Positions 54,611 through 63,559 of a stretch of 64,000 bases of DNA are shown here, one piece after another. The notes beneath the pieces were generated by a model. The model was not told the origin of the DNA. It saw only the letters and a list, made by a program, of their open reading frames with translations, and did not search any database. The DNA is from Methylobacterium sp. SyP6R (lineage in GTDB: Bacteria > Pseudomonadota > Alphaproteobacteria > Rhizobiales > Beijerinckiaceae): positions 3,525,001 to 3,589,000 of the forward strand of contig NZ_JAAQRC020000001.1 of the NCBI RefSeq assembly GCF_019216885.1, given 5' to 3'. Position numbers and translations under genes: made by a program. Every line of letters begins with the position of its first letter. Positions within the stretch are counted from its first letter, which is position 1.

Positions 54611-55408
54611 ATGTCCATTTCCCTCGTGGTCACCGATGTCGACGGTACCCTCGTCACCGGCGACAAGCGGCTGACGGAGCGCACGATCCGCGCCGTCGAG
54701 GCCCTGCGCGCCCGCGGCATCGCCTTCACGGTGGCGTCGAGCCGCCCGCCGATCGGCCTGCGCCCGCTGGTCGATGCCCTCGCGCTCACCCTGCCGATGG
54801 GCGCCTTCAACGGCTCGACGGTGGTGCGGCCCGACCTCTCCCCCATCGACGAGACCCTGATCCCGGAGGCGGCGGCGCGAACGGCCGCCGCGCGCTTCGT
54901 CCAGGAAGGAATCGACCTCTGGGTCTTCGCGGAGGGGGCGTGGCTCGTGGCCGATCCGGACGGCCCCTACACGGATTTGGAGCGCCGCACCCTCCAGGCC
55001 GATCCCCGCGTCGTCGACGACCTCGCGCCGCATCTCGCCCGCGCGGCGAAGCTCGTCGGCGTCTCCCGCGACCACGCTCACCTCGCCGCCCTCGAACCGC
55101 GTCTGGCCGACGAGATCGGCGACGGCGCGGCGGTCCACCGCTCGCAGGCCTACTACCTCGACGTCACCCCGCCGCACGTCGACAAGGGCCACTTCGTGGC
55201 GCGCATCGCCGGGGAGCTGGGCATCCCGCTCGAGCGCGTGGCGGTGCTCGGCGACATGGCGAACGATACCGCGATGTTCGCCCGCGCCGGCCTGTCGATC
55301 GCGATGGGCAATGCCAGCGACGCGGTGAAGCGGGCGGCGACCCAGGTGACGGGGACGAACGAGGCGGAAGGGTTTGCGGAGGCGATCGAGCTTTACATCC
55401 TCAAGTAG
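54611..55408 (+). CDS. Cof-type HAD-IIB phosphatase
   Basis: A 265-residue HAD hydrolase: motif I VVTDVDGTL with Asp9 and Asp11, the SSRPP motif II region (Ser at about 45), Lys about 189 and motif IV GDMANDTAMF. The cap is of C2 (Cof) type. Such enzymes dephosphorylate sugar or cofactor phosphates; substrate unknown. It starts 13 bp after the membrane hydrolase gene, so it is probably the second gene of an operon. Confidence 0.92.
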   Translation: MSISLVVTDVDGTLVTGDKRLTERTIRAVEALRARGIAFTVASSRPPIGLRPLVDALALTLPMGAFNGSTVVRPDLSPIDETLIPEAAARTAAARFVQEGIDLWVFAEGAWLVADPDGPYTDLERRTLQADPRVVDDLAPHLARAAKLVGVSRDHAHLAALEPRLADEIGDGAAVHRSQAYYLDVTPPHVDKGHFVARIAGELGIPLERVAVLGDMANDTAMFARAGLSIAMGNASDAVKRAATQVTGTNEAEGFAEAIELYILK

Positions 55409-55498
55409 TGTCGAACGCGTGATCGGCTCGAGGGTTCGAGGGCGTGGTTGCAACCTGGAGCTATCTCGGTGCGGCAACGCTCCTCGTGCACGTCTCCG

Positions 55499-55933
55499 TC
55501 ATCGGCGACGGACCTCGAATTCCTCCGCATCATGCATGACCGAGCAACTGACGGCGAGCGCCTCGACCGTCGTCTCAACTCCCTCGAAGCCGTGTCCCCG
55601 TGCGAGGTGCGCGCATTGGTCCATGGCACTCACAACCGTGCTACCCGGAATGTCGAGCGCGAAGGTCGTTCCGCGCACGAACCATCGTCTGAATTCCGCC
55701 ATCTTGGAACTGAAGCCGTAACCAGCGCTCCCAGAGACCACTAGAGGACGATCATCTACACACTCAATGGTATAGTGGAAAGATTGGCGACCACGCCTGA
55801 CCGTGATGATGGGGCCGGTCCGAAGCGCATAGGCGTCACCGACCTCGTCTGCGAGGTGGCGGCCTGCCTCGTCGCATGCGTCGGCGAGGGCCGGTGTAGC
55901 TGCGAGGACGAGCAGGAGGCACAGGAATTTCAT
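55499..55933 (-). CDS. secreted hypothetical protein, orphan
   Basis: A 144-residue protein with a clear signal peptide (MKFLCLLLVLAATPALADA, cleavage near residue 18). The mature part has four Cys (DACDEAG, IECVDD, DQCAHL, VSCSVMH) that could form two disulfides. No family or motif known to me. Base composition is less GC-rich than its neighbours, with more A/T at third positions, hinting at different origin. A second secreted orphan on the same strand lies 142 bp upstream. Confidence 0.65.
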   Translation of the reverse strand: MKFLCLLLVLAATPALADACDEAGRHLADEVGDAYALRTGPIITVRRGRQSFHYTIECVDDRPLVVSGSAGYGFSSKMAEFRRWFVRGTTFALDIPGSTVVSAMDQCAHLARGHGFEGVETTVEALAVSCSVMHDAEEFEVRRR

Positions 55934-56075
55934 CGTCTGTCGCCTCTCAGCAGAAGGGAACCTGTTTCACTGATCGGACGATGACGCAGGGGAGCCCGCG
56001 GGCGACCGAAGCTGGCCGACAGGGCGAGTCCCGCTCCGATGACCAGCATGGTTCGCTTCGGCCGTATCGCCCCTG

Positions 56076-56486
56076 TCAGCGCAGCCCGACGTGATAGTGA
56101 ACCTGTTTCGCATTCCCCAGGGGATCGACGATCTCGATGGTGAACTGGTCGTCATCGCCGGCGCCGGGCGGTGCGCTGTAGATGAGCCGCGTCGCCGGGA
56201 CCTTGCGCTTGTTGCAGGTCGAACGCGGGTTCATCGGGGGAAATGCAGGATATTCGGCCCCCTGCTCGACCATGACACGGCCCTTGCCGGGCGGATCGAT
56301 CAAATTGACGGTCCAAGGGCCGACCGAGCGGCAGGTCGGGTCGACGGACAGGAACCATCCGATCTTCTGGGTCTGACCCGGCCTGACAACCTTCTCGACG
56401 GTCGGCACGGGCTGCGGCCAAGCGAAGGAACGCGTCGGCAGCAAGCCGAGGAGAGCGGCGCCTAAGACGATCTTGAGATCGCGCAT
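56076..56486 (-). CDS. secreted hypothetical protein, orphan
   Basis: A 136-residue protein with a signal peptide (KIVLGAALLGLLPTRSFAWP, cleavage near residue 22). The mature part has beta-strand pattern with two Cys (DPTCRSVGPW and RSTCNKRKVP) and ends IEIVDPLGNAKQVHYHVGL, resembling a small immunoglobulin-like or cupredoxin-like exported domain. No family is recognised. It shares strand, size and export with the orphan at 55499-55933 but not sequence; the two may be one accessory unit. Confidence 0.65.
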   Translation of the reverse strand: MRDLKIVLGAALLGLLPTRSFAWPQPVPTVEKVVRPGQTQKIGWFLSVDPTCRSVGPWTVNLIDPPGKGRVMVEQGAEYPAFPPMNPRSTCNKRKVPATRLIYSAPPGAGDDDQFTIEIVDPLGNAKQVHYHVGLR

Positions 56487-56694
56487 GGATCATATCTCGC
56501 GTGGGGATCGCGGCCGCAGTCGTTTACGGAACAGAAAAACCTGAAAGGCGTCGTTCGCCTGTCGATCTCCGGCTGCGCGAGACATTTGTAGCTCTCGCCC
56601 AAACGTGCCGCAACGATAATCCAAGATACGACAGTGGCCCTCGTGTGAAGCGAAGGCGCCCGGGACGCCTTCTGGGAGAACAGGATGCGATGTC

Positions 56695-57273
56695 TCAGGC
56701 CAGAGCCGCATCCACCTCCTGCCCCCGCCCCAAGCCCCGCATCAGCTCGACGAGGTGCGGCCGCACCCGCAGCTGCTCGGCGTGCAGGCGGCGCACGGCT
56801 TCCGTGAGGCTGCCGTCATAGCCCAGCGCCTCGTCCGCGAAGGCGATCATCCGGGCATTGGGCCAGGCCTTTTCGCGTAAGAAGTGGACCTTGGCGACGA
56901 CCGCCTGCGCGTCGAGATCGGGATGGGCCTGGCCGAGGAGCATCGTCATCGCGGCGGTGGAGCGGGAGATACCGGCATGGCAGTGGATCAGGAGATGGGT
57001 CTTGCGCCGCGCCCGCTCGGCCGCCAGGTCCTCGCCGAAGCGCAGGATCGCCTCGACGTCGCGGCGCTCGGGCAGGATCTGGCCGTCGATCGGCTCGATG
57101 ATGTCGTGGAAGCGCAACGTGGTGCGGTGATGCGCGTCGTAGGCGCCGAAGGCCTCGGGCTCGGGCCAGGCCGGATCGAGGATCGACAGCACGTGGGTGA
57201 CGCCGCGGGTCGAGTGATGGCCCAGTTCCTCGAGGCCGCAGACCGTGTTCAGGGAGATCGGTTCGGGCTTCAC
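56695..57273 (-). CDS. tyrosine/dual-specificity protein phosphatase
   Basis: A 192-residue cysteine phosphatase. The P-loop HCHAGISRS holds Cys98 and Arg104 (C-x5-R), and Asp57 (RFHDI) is the likely general acid. The sequence is typical of the small bacterial DSP-like protein phosphatase group. Substrate unknown: possibly phosphotyrosine of exopolysaccharide proteins, but none is adjacent. The start at 57273 begins MKPEPISLNT. It is divergent from the TRAP binding-protein gene. Confidence 0.88.
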   Translation of the reverse strand: MKPEPISLNTVCGLEELGHHSTRGVTHVLSILDPAWPEPEAFGAYDAHHRTTLRFHDIIEPIDGQILPERRDVEAILRFGEDLAAERARRKTHLLIHCHAGISRSTAAMTMLLGQAHPDLDAQAVVAKVHFLREKAWPNARMIAFADEALGYDGSLTEAVRRLHAEQLRVRPHLVELMRGLGRGQEVDAALA

Positions 57274-57474
57274 GGCGGGTCGCGCTCCGGCGAGGGGCGG
57301 GGCGCCGGTGCGCCGCCGCGGGATCGGCCCGGAATTATCATAGGGTTGGGTCCCGCACGAGAGATTCGCGCAGCGGCATGGCGCGCGATCATGGCGCGCG
57401 AGCCCGGGTGCGCTTTCGCCGGAAGCGCGCTACCTGTGGCGCATCGAGGGCATTGGCGCCGATCGAGGAGAGGC

Positions 57475-58560
<1,086 letters not shown>

Positions 58561-58588
58561 TCGATACCGCGCCGAGGCCGGGAGGCGC

Positions 58589-58780
58589 CTATTCGGCGGC
58601 CTCCTCGCCCGGCAAGGTGCCGCGGCCCTCCTCGCGCATCAGCGCGCGCACCACGCTCGGCACCGCCTCCAGGGCACCGGCCAGGGTCTCGTCGGCCACG
58701 AACAGGCTCTTGATCTCCGGGCTGGTGATGCAGACGAGGCCTTCCCCGCTTTCCTCGACCCGCAAAGTGAATTGCCGCAT
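58589..58780 (-). CDS. HicB/DUF1902-like small protein without partner
   Basis: A 63-residue protein: RQFTLRVEESGEGLVCITS, then SLFVADETLAGALEAVPSVV. The two strands followed by a helix, with a serine after the second strand, recall the HicB antitoxin / DUF1902 fold. No HicA-like toxin gene is next to it, and the C-terminal DNA-binding part of full HicB proteins is missing. Start ATG has GGGAG about 10 bases upstream. The call of family is tentative. Confidence 0.5.
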   Translation of the reverse strand: MRQFTLRVEESGEGLVCITSPEIKSLFVADETLAGALEAVPSVVRALMREEGRGTLPGEEAAE

Positions 58781-58930
58781 CGCTCGACCGCTCCCTCACG
58801 CCCGGCTCCGATCGCCCCGCGATGCACGAGGCGGGCCAGCGTACAGGGGACAACGCGGAGCGCGGCCATAAGCTCCACCGGACGCAGGAGGAAGCTGGCA
58901 AAAATCCTTTGTTGAAAGAATAGGCAAAAA

Positions 58931-59021
58931 GAAAAAAGGCCACTCTTGCGAGCGGCCCGAAGTCTAGGGAGGAAACGCCCAAGGAGGGCAGCGGGATCGC
59001 GACGCCATCGCGTTCCCGCAC
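58931..59021 (-). ncRNA. trans-acting-type small RNA, anti-Shine-Dalgarno class
   Basis: Read on the minus strand the about 90-nt transcript begins near 59021, forms a 5' hairpin (GCGGGA/TCCCGC outside, CGCGA/TCGCG inside, 59018-58990), then a single-stranded stretch with CCTCC twice (CTCCTTGG and TTTCCTCCCTAG), and ends with an intrinsic terminator: GGCCGCTC GCAA GAGTGGCC (58957-58938) followed by TTTTTTC and five more T. A promoter with good -35/-10 boxes sits at the right distance. The arrangement of CUUCGGG before a GGCC terminator stem recalls alphaproteobacterial sRNAs such as the suhB/MmgR (alpha-r8) type, from memory. The CCUCC loops would pair with ribosome sites of target mRNAs. Confidence 0.75.
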
Positions 59022-59027
59022 TGCAAT

Positions 59028-59055
59028 AACATAGGTGTGCGCTGCCGGATGGCAA
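59028..59055 (-). promoter_or_regulatory. promoter of the small RNA
   Basis: Minus strand -35 TTGCCA (59050-59055) and -10 TATGTT (59028-59033), spacer 16 bp. Transcription would start at about 59021, just before the first stem of the sRNA. Confidence 0.65.
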
Positions 59056-59161
59056 GGCGCGATTATCGGCAGCGCTGCCGCTTTCGCAGGCAGCGACGGC
59101 GCGCCGCGCTGGATCGCGCCCTGCTACGGCCTAGTTCGGGCGCACTGGCGGGGGTGCGGAA

Positions 59162-60547
59162 ATGGCGATTCAGGCGGGGCGGATCCGGGTTCTGAAGGAT
59201 ATGGAGCCGCGGGAGGGCGCCTACGTGCTCTACCTGATGCAGCAGGGCATGCGCAGCCGCGACAACCCGGCCCTCGAAGTCGCCGTCGAGGAGGCCAACC
59301 GCCTCGGGCTGCCGGTGGTGGCGGGGTTCGGCCTCCTCGACGGCGGCGCCCATTTCCCCGAGGCCAATGCCCGCCACTACGCCTTCCTGCTCCAGGGCCT
59401 CGCCGACGCCAAGGCCGGCCTCGAACGCCGCGGCATCGCCTTCGTGCTGCGTCGCGCGACGCCGGCGAAAGCTGCCCTCGATTTGGGCAAACGAGCCGCG
59501 GTGTTGGTGCTCGATCGCGGCTACCTGACGATCCAGAAGGGCTGGTACGCCGAGATCGAAAAGAAATTCGACGGCCGGCTGATCCAGGTCGAGGGCGACG
59601 TGGTCGTGCCGGTCGAGGTCGCTTCGACCAAGCACGAATTCGCCGCCCGGACGCTGCGGCCGAAGCTGCACAAGACCTGGGAACCCTATCTGGCGCCGTT
59701 GCGGGCGCGGAAGGTCAAGCATCCGGCCGACGACCTGGATTTGAAGAGCGACATCGACGTCTCGGATCCCGATGCGGCGCTCGCCGCGATGACCCTCGAC
59801 CGCTCCGTGCCGCCGGTGCGCCGCTTCCGCGGCGGCGAGATCGAGGCGTATCGCCGGCTGGAGGCCTATCTCGCCGGGCCCTTCGCCGATTACGGCACCG
59901 TGCGCAACCGGCCCGAGGCGGGGGCGGCCTCGCACCTGAGCCCCTACCTGCATTTCGGCCAGATCTCGCCGGTGGCCGCGGCCCTCAAGGTGCAGGCGGC
60001 CAAGAAAGGCGGCCCGGAGGACCGGGCGGCGTTCCTGGAGGAGCTGATCGTCCGGCGCGAATTGGCGATGAACCACGTCCACACCAATCCGGGCTATGAG
60101 CGCTACGAGACGGCTTTGCCGGACTGGTCCCGCAAGGCTCTGGCGGAACACGCCGGCGATCCGCGCCCGCACCTCTACGACGAGGAGGCGCTGGCGCAAG
60201 GCCGCACCCACGACGAATACTGGAACGCCGCGATGCGCGAGATGCGCGAGACCGGCTACATGCACAACCACCTGCGTATGTACTGGGGCAAGAAGATCCT
60301 CGAATGGTCGCCCTCGCCCGAAGAGGCCTTCGCGGTAACGTTACGGCTCAACAACCGCTACTTCCTCGACGGGCGCGACGCGAACTCCTTCACCAATGTC
60401 GGCTGGCTGTTCGGCCTGCACGACCGGCCGTGGGGCCGGCGCAAGGTGTTCGGCACCGTGCGCTATCTCGGGCCGAACACGCTCAAGAAATTCGACGCCA
60501 AGGCCTACCTGAAGGCGGTCGACGCGTTGTGCGCGGCGGAGGCGTGA
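59162..60547 (+). CDS. phr: class II CPD photolyase
   Basis: A 461-residue deoxyribodipyrimidine photolyase that repairs cyclobutane dimers by light. The class II signatures are YLMQQGMRSRDNPAL near the N-terminus, FLEELIVRRELAMNHV, and YMHNHLRMYWGKKILEW with the FAD-binding C-terminal helical domain (SFTNVGWLFGLHDRPWG, VFGTVRYL). Class II enzymes are seen in animals, plants and some bacteria, and Methylobacterium-like bacteria of sunlit leaves often have them. It is divergent from the sRNA. Confidence 0.93.
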   Translation: MAIQAGRIRVLKDMEPREGAYVLYLMQQGMRSRDNPALEVAVEEANRLGLPVVAGFGLLDGGAHFPEANARHYAFLLQGLADAKAGLERRGIAFVLRRATPAKAALDLGKRAAVLVLDRGYLTIQKGWYAEIEKKFDGRLIQVEGDVVVPVEVASTKHEFAARTLRPKLHKTWEPYLAPLRARKVKHPADDLDLKSDIDVSDPDAALAAMTLDRSVPPVRRFRGGEIEAYRRLEAYLAGPFADYGTVRNRPEAGAASHLSPYLHFGQISPVAAALKVQAAKKGGPEDRAAFLEELIVRRELAMNHVHTNPGYERYETALPDWSRKALAEHAGDPRPHLYDEEALAQGRTHDEYWNAAMREMRETGYMHNHLRMYWGKKILEWSPSPEEAFAVTLRLNNRYFLDGRDANSFTNVGWLFGLHDRPWGRRKVFGTVRYLGPNTLKKFDAKAYLKAVDALCAAEA

Positions 60548-60690
60548 AGACAGCACGTGTTCGGGCAAGCCGAGAGGGATTTTCTCGATCCCACACGCGA
60601 CCTCGGGATGAGGTTGCGAATGGGAGAGGAAGGATCACCCTCGAGCCAGCCCATGGTTGACCGCCCCATGCGCCGGCGCCATCAACCCGC

Positions 60691-61419
60691 ATGACCTCCC
60701 CCACCTCCCTCGCGCCCTGGCGCGCCACGATCCTGACCCTGTACCCTGAGATGTTCCCCGGCCATCTCGGGCTGTCGCTCGCCGGCGATGCCCTGGCGCG
60801 AGGCGCCTGGAGCCTGGAGGCGCGCAACATCCGCGACCACGGCATCGGCCGGCACCGGGCGGTGGACGACACGCCGGCCGGTGGCGGGGCCGGGATGGTG
60901 CTGCGCTGCGACGTGCTCGCCGCCGCGATCGATGCCGCCTCCTCCGCCGACGATCCCCGCCCGCGCCTGCTGATGAGCCCGCGCGGCCGGCCGCTGACGC
61001 AAGGACGCGTCCGGGCGCTGAGCGAGGGGCCGGGCGTCATCGTGGTCTGCGGCCGGTTCGAGGGCGTCGACGAGCGGGTGATCGCGGGACGCGCCCTCGA
61101 GGAGGTCTCGATCGGCGATTACGTCCTGTCGGGGGGCGAGCCCGCAGCCCTGGTGCTGCTCGATGCCTGCGTGCGCCTCCTGCCCGGCACGATGGGCAAG
61201 CACGCCTCCGGCGTGGAGGAGAGCTTCGAGAGCGGCGGCCTCGAATACCCGCACTACACGAGGCCGCGGGACTGGGAGGGACGCGAGATCCCCGAGGTGC
61301 TGACCGGCGGCAACCATGCGGCGATCGCCCGCTGGCGGGCGGCGGAATCCGCCCGGCTCACCCGCGAGCGCCGCCCGGACCTCGTCCCGGACCTCCCGGC
61401 ACCGGGCCGCATGCCCTGA
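60691..61419 (+). CDS. trmD: tRNA (guanine(37)-N1)-methyltransferase
   Basis: TrmD methylates G37 of tRNAs with a CCN/CGG/CTN-type anticodon set, preventing frameshifts. The 242-residue SPOUT enzyme has the deep-knot segments [22 protein letters not shown] and [13 protein letters not shown], and the C-terminal [12 protein letters not shown]. In most bacteria trmD lies in an rpsP-rimM-trmD-rplS operon; here it is alone between the photolyase and a Crp/Fnr gene. The start MTSPTSLAP is longer by about ten residues than in E. coli. Confidence 0.96.
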   Translation: MTSPTSLAPWRATILTLYPEMFPGHLGLSLAGDALARGAWSLEARNIRDHGIGRHRAVDDTPAGGGAGMVLRCDVLAAAIDAASSADDPRPRLLMSPRGRPLTQGRVRALSEGPGVIVVCGRFEGVDERVIAGRALEEVSIGDYVLSGGEPAALVLLDACVRLLPGTMGKHASGVEESFESGGLEYPHYTRPRDWEGREIPEVLTGGNHAAIARWRAAESARLTRERRPDLVPDLPAPGRMP

Positions 61420-61599
61420 GCGGCGGCGGATCGTCGACGCCTGGGGACACCCCGGCGCAGGATGCGGAAAAGACAACACAGGTAAATGTCCGCGGGGACG
61501 GTCCTTCCTAGAGGGTCACCATCGCCCGGCGCCGTCCCTTGCCGCTTTCTTCCGGCGACGCATTCCCGGACCGCCCTGCCCCGGACCTTCCGCGCCGCC

Positions 61600-62385
61600 A
61601 TGCCCGATTCCGCCCGCTACCTGCTGCACCGGCCCGAGATCCTGGAGTCCCTGCGGCGGGGCGAGGCGGCTCTCGACCGGGTGATGGAAGGCACCGGTCG
61701 CCTCTACCCGGCCGGCCGGCTGCTGGTGGCGGCCGACAGCCCGAACACCACGATCTTCCGCCTGCGCAAGGGCTGGGTCGGCCGCCTGCGCACCCTGGAG
61801 GACGGGCGCAGCCAGTTCATCCTGATCTTCCTGCCCGGCGACCTGTTCGCGGTCAAAAGCCTGTTCGTCACCCACAGCCCGGACGCGGTCCAGGCCCTGT
61901 CCGAGATCCTGGTCGAGCAGGTCGACCACCGCACCCTGCGCGAAGCCTACGAGCGCGACACCGACCTCGCGACCCGCTGCCTGTGGCAGGTGATCGAGGA
62001 GGAGCGCCGGCTGCACAACTGGGTCGTCGGGCTCGGCCGCGGCAGTGCCGACGAGCGCCTGGCGATGCTGCTGGTCGATTTCCGCGGCCGCCTGATCCGC
62101 TCGGGCGTGCTGGCGCCGGGGGCGATGGCCTACGACCTGCCGATGACCCAGGAGCAGATCGGCGACCATCTCGGCATCTCGAACGTGCACGTCAACCGGG
62201 TGCTGCGGTCGTTCCGGGAGGACGGCGTCGTCACCATGCGGGGGCGCCGGGTGACGATCGGCGACCTCGATGCCCTGGTGCGGATCGCCGGGCCGCTCCT
62301 CGACATGTCGGAGCGCGACGCCCCGGAATTCGTCGGGCGGCGGGAGGCGGAAGCCGGACAGGGCGGCGACGATGCCGGTCCCTGA
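61600..62385 (+). CDS. Crp/Fnr family transcriptional regulator
   Basis: A 261-residue regulator with a cyclic-nucleotide-like beta barrel (about 25-150, FLPGDLFAVKSLF) and a C-terminal winged helix (MTQEQIGDHLGISNVHVNRVLRSFREDGVV). No cysteine cluster for an Fe-S centre is present, so it is not an oxygen-sensing FNR; its effector is unknown. The ATG at 61600 (MPDSARYLLHRPE) fits the family N-terminus; an upstream ATG would add a Pro/Arg-rich lead. An 81-residue gene starts 7 bp downstream. Confidence 0.9.
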   Translation: MPDSARYLLHRPEILESLRRGEAALDRVMEGTGRLYPAGRLLVAADSPNTTIFRLRKGWVGRLRTLEDGRSQFILIFLPGDLFAVKSLFVTHSPDAVQALSEILVEQVDHRTLREAYERDTDLATRCLWQVIEEERRLHNWVVGLGRGSADERLAMLLVDFRGRLIRSGVLAPGAMAYDLPMTQEQIGDHLGISNVHVNRVLRSFREDGVVTMRGRRVTIGDLDALVRIAGPLLDMSERDAPEFVGRREAEAGQGGDDAGP

Positions 62386-62392
62386 GGACGGG

Positions 62393-62638
62393 ATGGACCG
62401 GTTCCATGCCGCCGCGGCCCAAGCCGCCCTGATGCTGGTCGAGAGCCTGATGCTCGTCCTCGTCGAGCGCGGCGTGATCCCGGCGGACGAGGTGATCGAG
62501 GCGGTGGAGACCGTGATCGAGACCAAGCGCCGCCTGGTCGAGGACGGGCACGAGCCGCAGACCGCGTCCTACGCCGCCGCCATGCTCGCCACCATCGCCA
62601 ACAGCCTCGCGGCAGCGGGGCCGGCGACGAAGGGTTGA
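62393..62638 (+). CDS. small helical hypothetical protein
   Basis: An 81-residue Ala/Glu-rich protein, FHAAAAQAALMLVESLMLVLVERGV followed by a second long helix VIEAVETVIETKRRLVEDG. It is soluble, helical and has no known family. ATG at 62393 has GAGGACGGG just upstream; one at 62372 overlapping the crp end is possible. It is very probably co-transcribed with the Crp/Fnr gene. Confidence 0.62.
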   Translation: MDRFHAAAAQAALMLVESLMLVLVERGVIPADEVIEAVETVIETKRRLVEDGHEPQTASYAAAMLATIANSLAAAGPATKG

Positions 62639-62719
62639 TGCCGCGCCGGCCGATACACCCTGGCGTCGGACCGGGGCTACGGGGTATCGCTGGCCCGACA
62701 CCCCACCGGAGCCCCGTCC

Positions 62720-63559
62720 GTGAGCCGCTCGATCCCGCGCCGCCTCGCCCTTCTCGCCCTGCTGGCCCTCGCGCCGGCCCTCGGCCGGCCCGCAGCCGCG
62801 CAGGATCGGGCGATCACGCTGGCCTCGACCACCTCCACCGAGCAATCGGGCCTGTTCGGCCACCTGCTGCCGATCTTCCAGCGGGAGACCGGCATCGCGG
62901 TGCGGGTCGTCGCCGTCGGCACCGGCCAGGCGCTCGCCATCGGCGCCAAGGGCGACGCCGACGCGCTCCTCGTCCACGACCGGCCCGGCGAGGACAAGTT
63001 CGTCACCGAGGGCCACGGCCTCGACCGCCGCGACGTGATGGCAAACGACTTCGTGATCGTCGGGCCGGCCGCCGACCCGGCCGGGATCAAGGGCGGGCGC
63101 GACGCGACGGACGCGCTCGCCCGCATCGCCAAGGCGAAGGCCCCCTTCGCCAGCCGCGGCGACGACAGCGGCACCAACCGTACCGAACTGCGCCTGTGGA
63201 AGAAGGCCGGCATCGACGCCCGCGGCCTGGGGAGCGGCTACCGAGAGCTCGGCCAGGGCATGGGCCCGACGCTCAACGCGGCGGCCGCGATGGACGCCTA
63301 CACCCTCACCGACCGGGCGACCTGGGCGAGCTTCAAGAACCGCCAGAACCTGGTGATCCTGGTCCAGGGCGATCCCGCCCTGTTCAACCCCTACGGTTCG
63401 ATCCTGGTGAACCCGTCGAAGAACCCGCAGATCCATGCGGCCGATGCCAGGATCTGGCACGAGTGGCTCACTTCCGAGCGCGGCCGGGCAGCCATCGCCT
63501 CGTTCAAGATCAACGGCGAGCAGCTGTTCTTCCCGACCGGCACGATGCCGAGCCAGTAA
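62720..63559 (+). CDS. tupA: tungstate ABC transporter substrate-binding protein TupA
   Basis: TupA binds tungstate (and possibly molybdate) in the periplasm for uptake by TupBC. The 279-residue protein has a signal peptide (cleavage near PAAAQD, residue 27) followed by LASTTSTEQSGLFGHLLP, the TTSTxxSG signature of TupA, then RGDDSGTNRTELRLWK and NPYGSILVNP. The start is GTG 62720, with GGAG eight bases upstream. It is unusual that tupB lies on the opposite strand, convergent, with the two stop codons adjacent. Confidence 0.92.
   Translation: MSRSIPRRLALLALLALAPALGRPAAAQDRAITLASTTSTEQSGLFGHLLPIFQRETGIAVRVVAVGTGQALAIGAKGDADALLVHDRPGEDKFVTEGHGLDRRDVMANDFVIVGPAADPAGIKGGRDATDALARIAKAKAPFASRGDDSGTNRTELRLWKKAGIDARGLGSGYRELGQGMGPTLNAAAAMDAYTLTDRATWASFKNRQNLVILVQGDPALFNPYGSILVNPSKNPQIHAADARIWHEWLTSERGRAAIASFKINGEQLFFPTGTMPSQ

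Larger units (their letters stand above)
58781..59161. other. 381-bp gap holding an sRNA gene
   Basis: No protein gene is seen between the HicB-like gene and the photolyase gene. The part 58931-59055 holds the sRNA and its promoter (separate entries). The part 58781-58925 and the 59056-59161 leader of the photolyase show nothing else that I can name. Confidence 0.5.

Noticed and set aside
56490..56711. A 73-codon minus-strand frame before the phosphatase gene
   Set aside because: No ribosome site, no conserved pattern, and it overlaps the end of the phosphatase gene in another frame.
60601..60613. Third copy of the CCTCATCCTGAGG repeat before trmD
   Set aside because: Only one degenerate arm, CCTCGGGATGAGG, with no inverted partner; treated as a remnant.
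62639..62719. Molybdenum/tungsten cofactor riboswitch ahead of tupA
   Set aside because: Only 81 bp are available and no multi-helix structure was seen.
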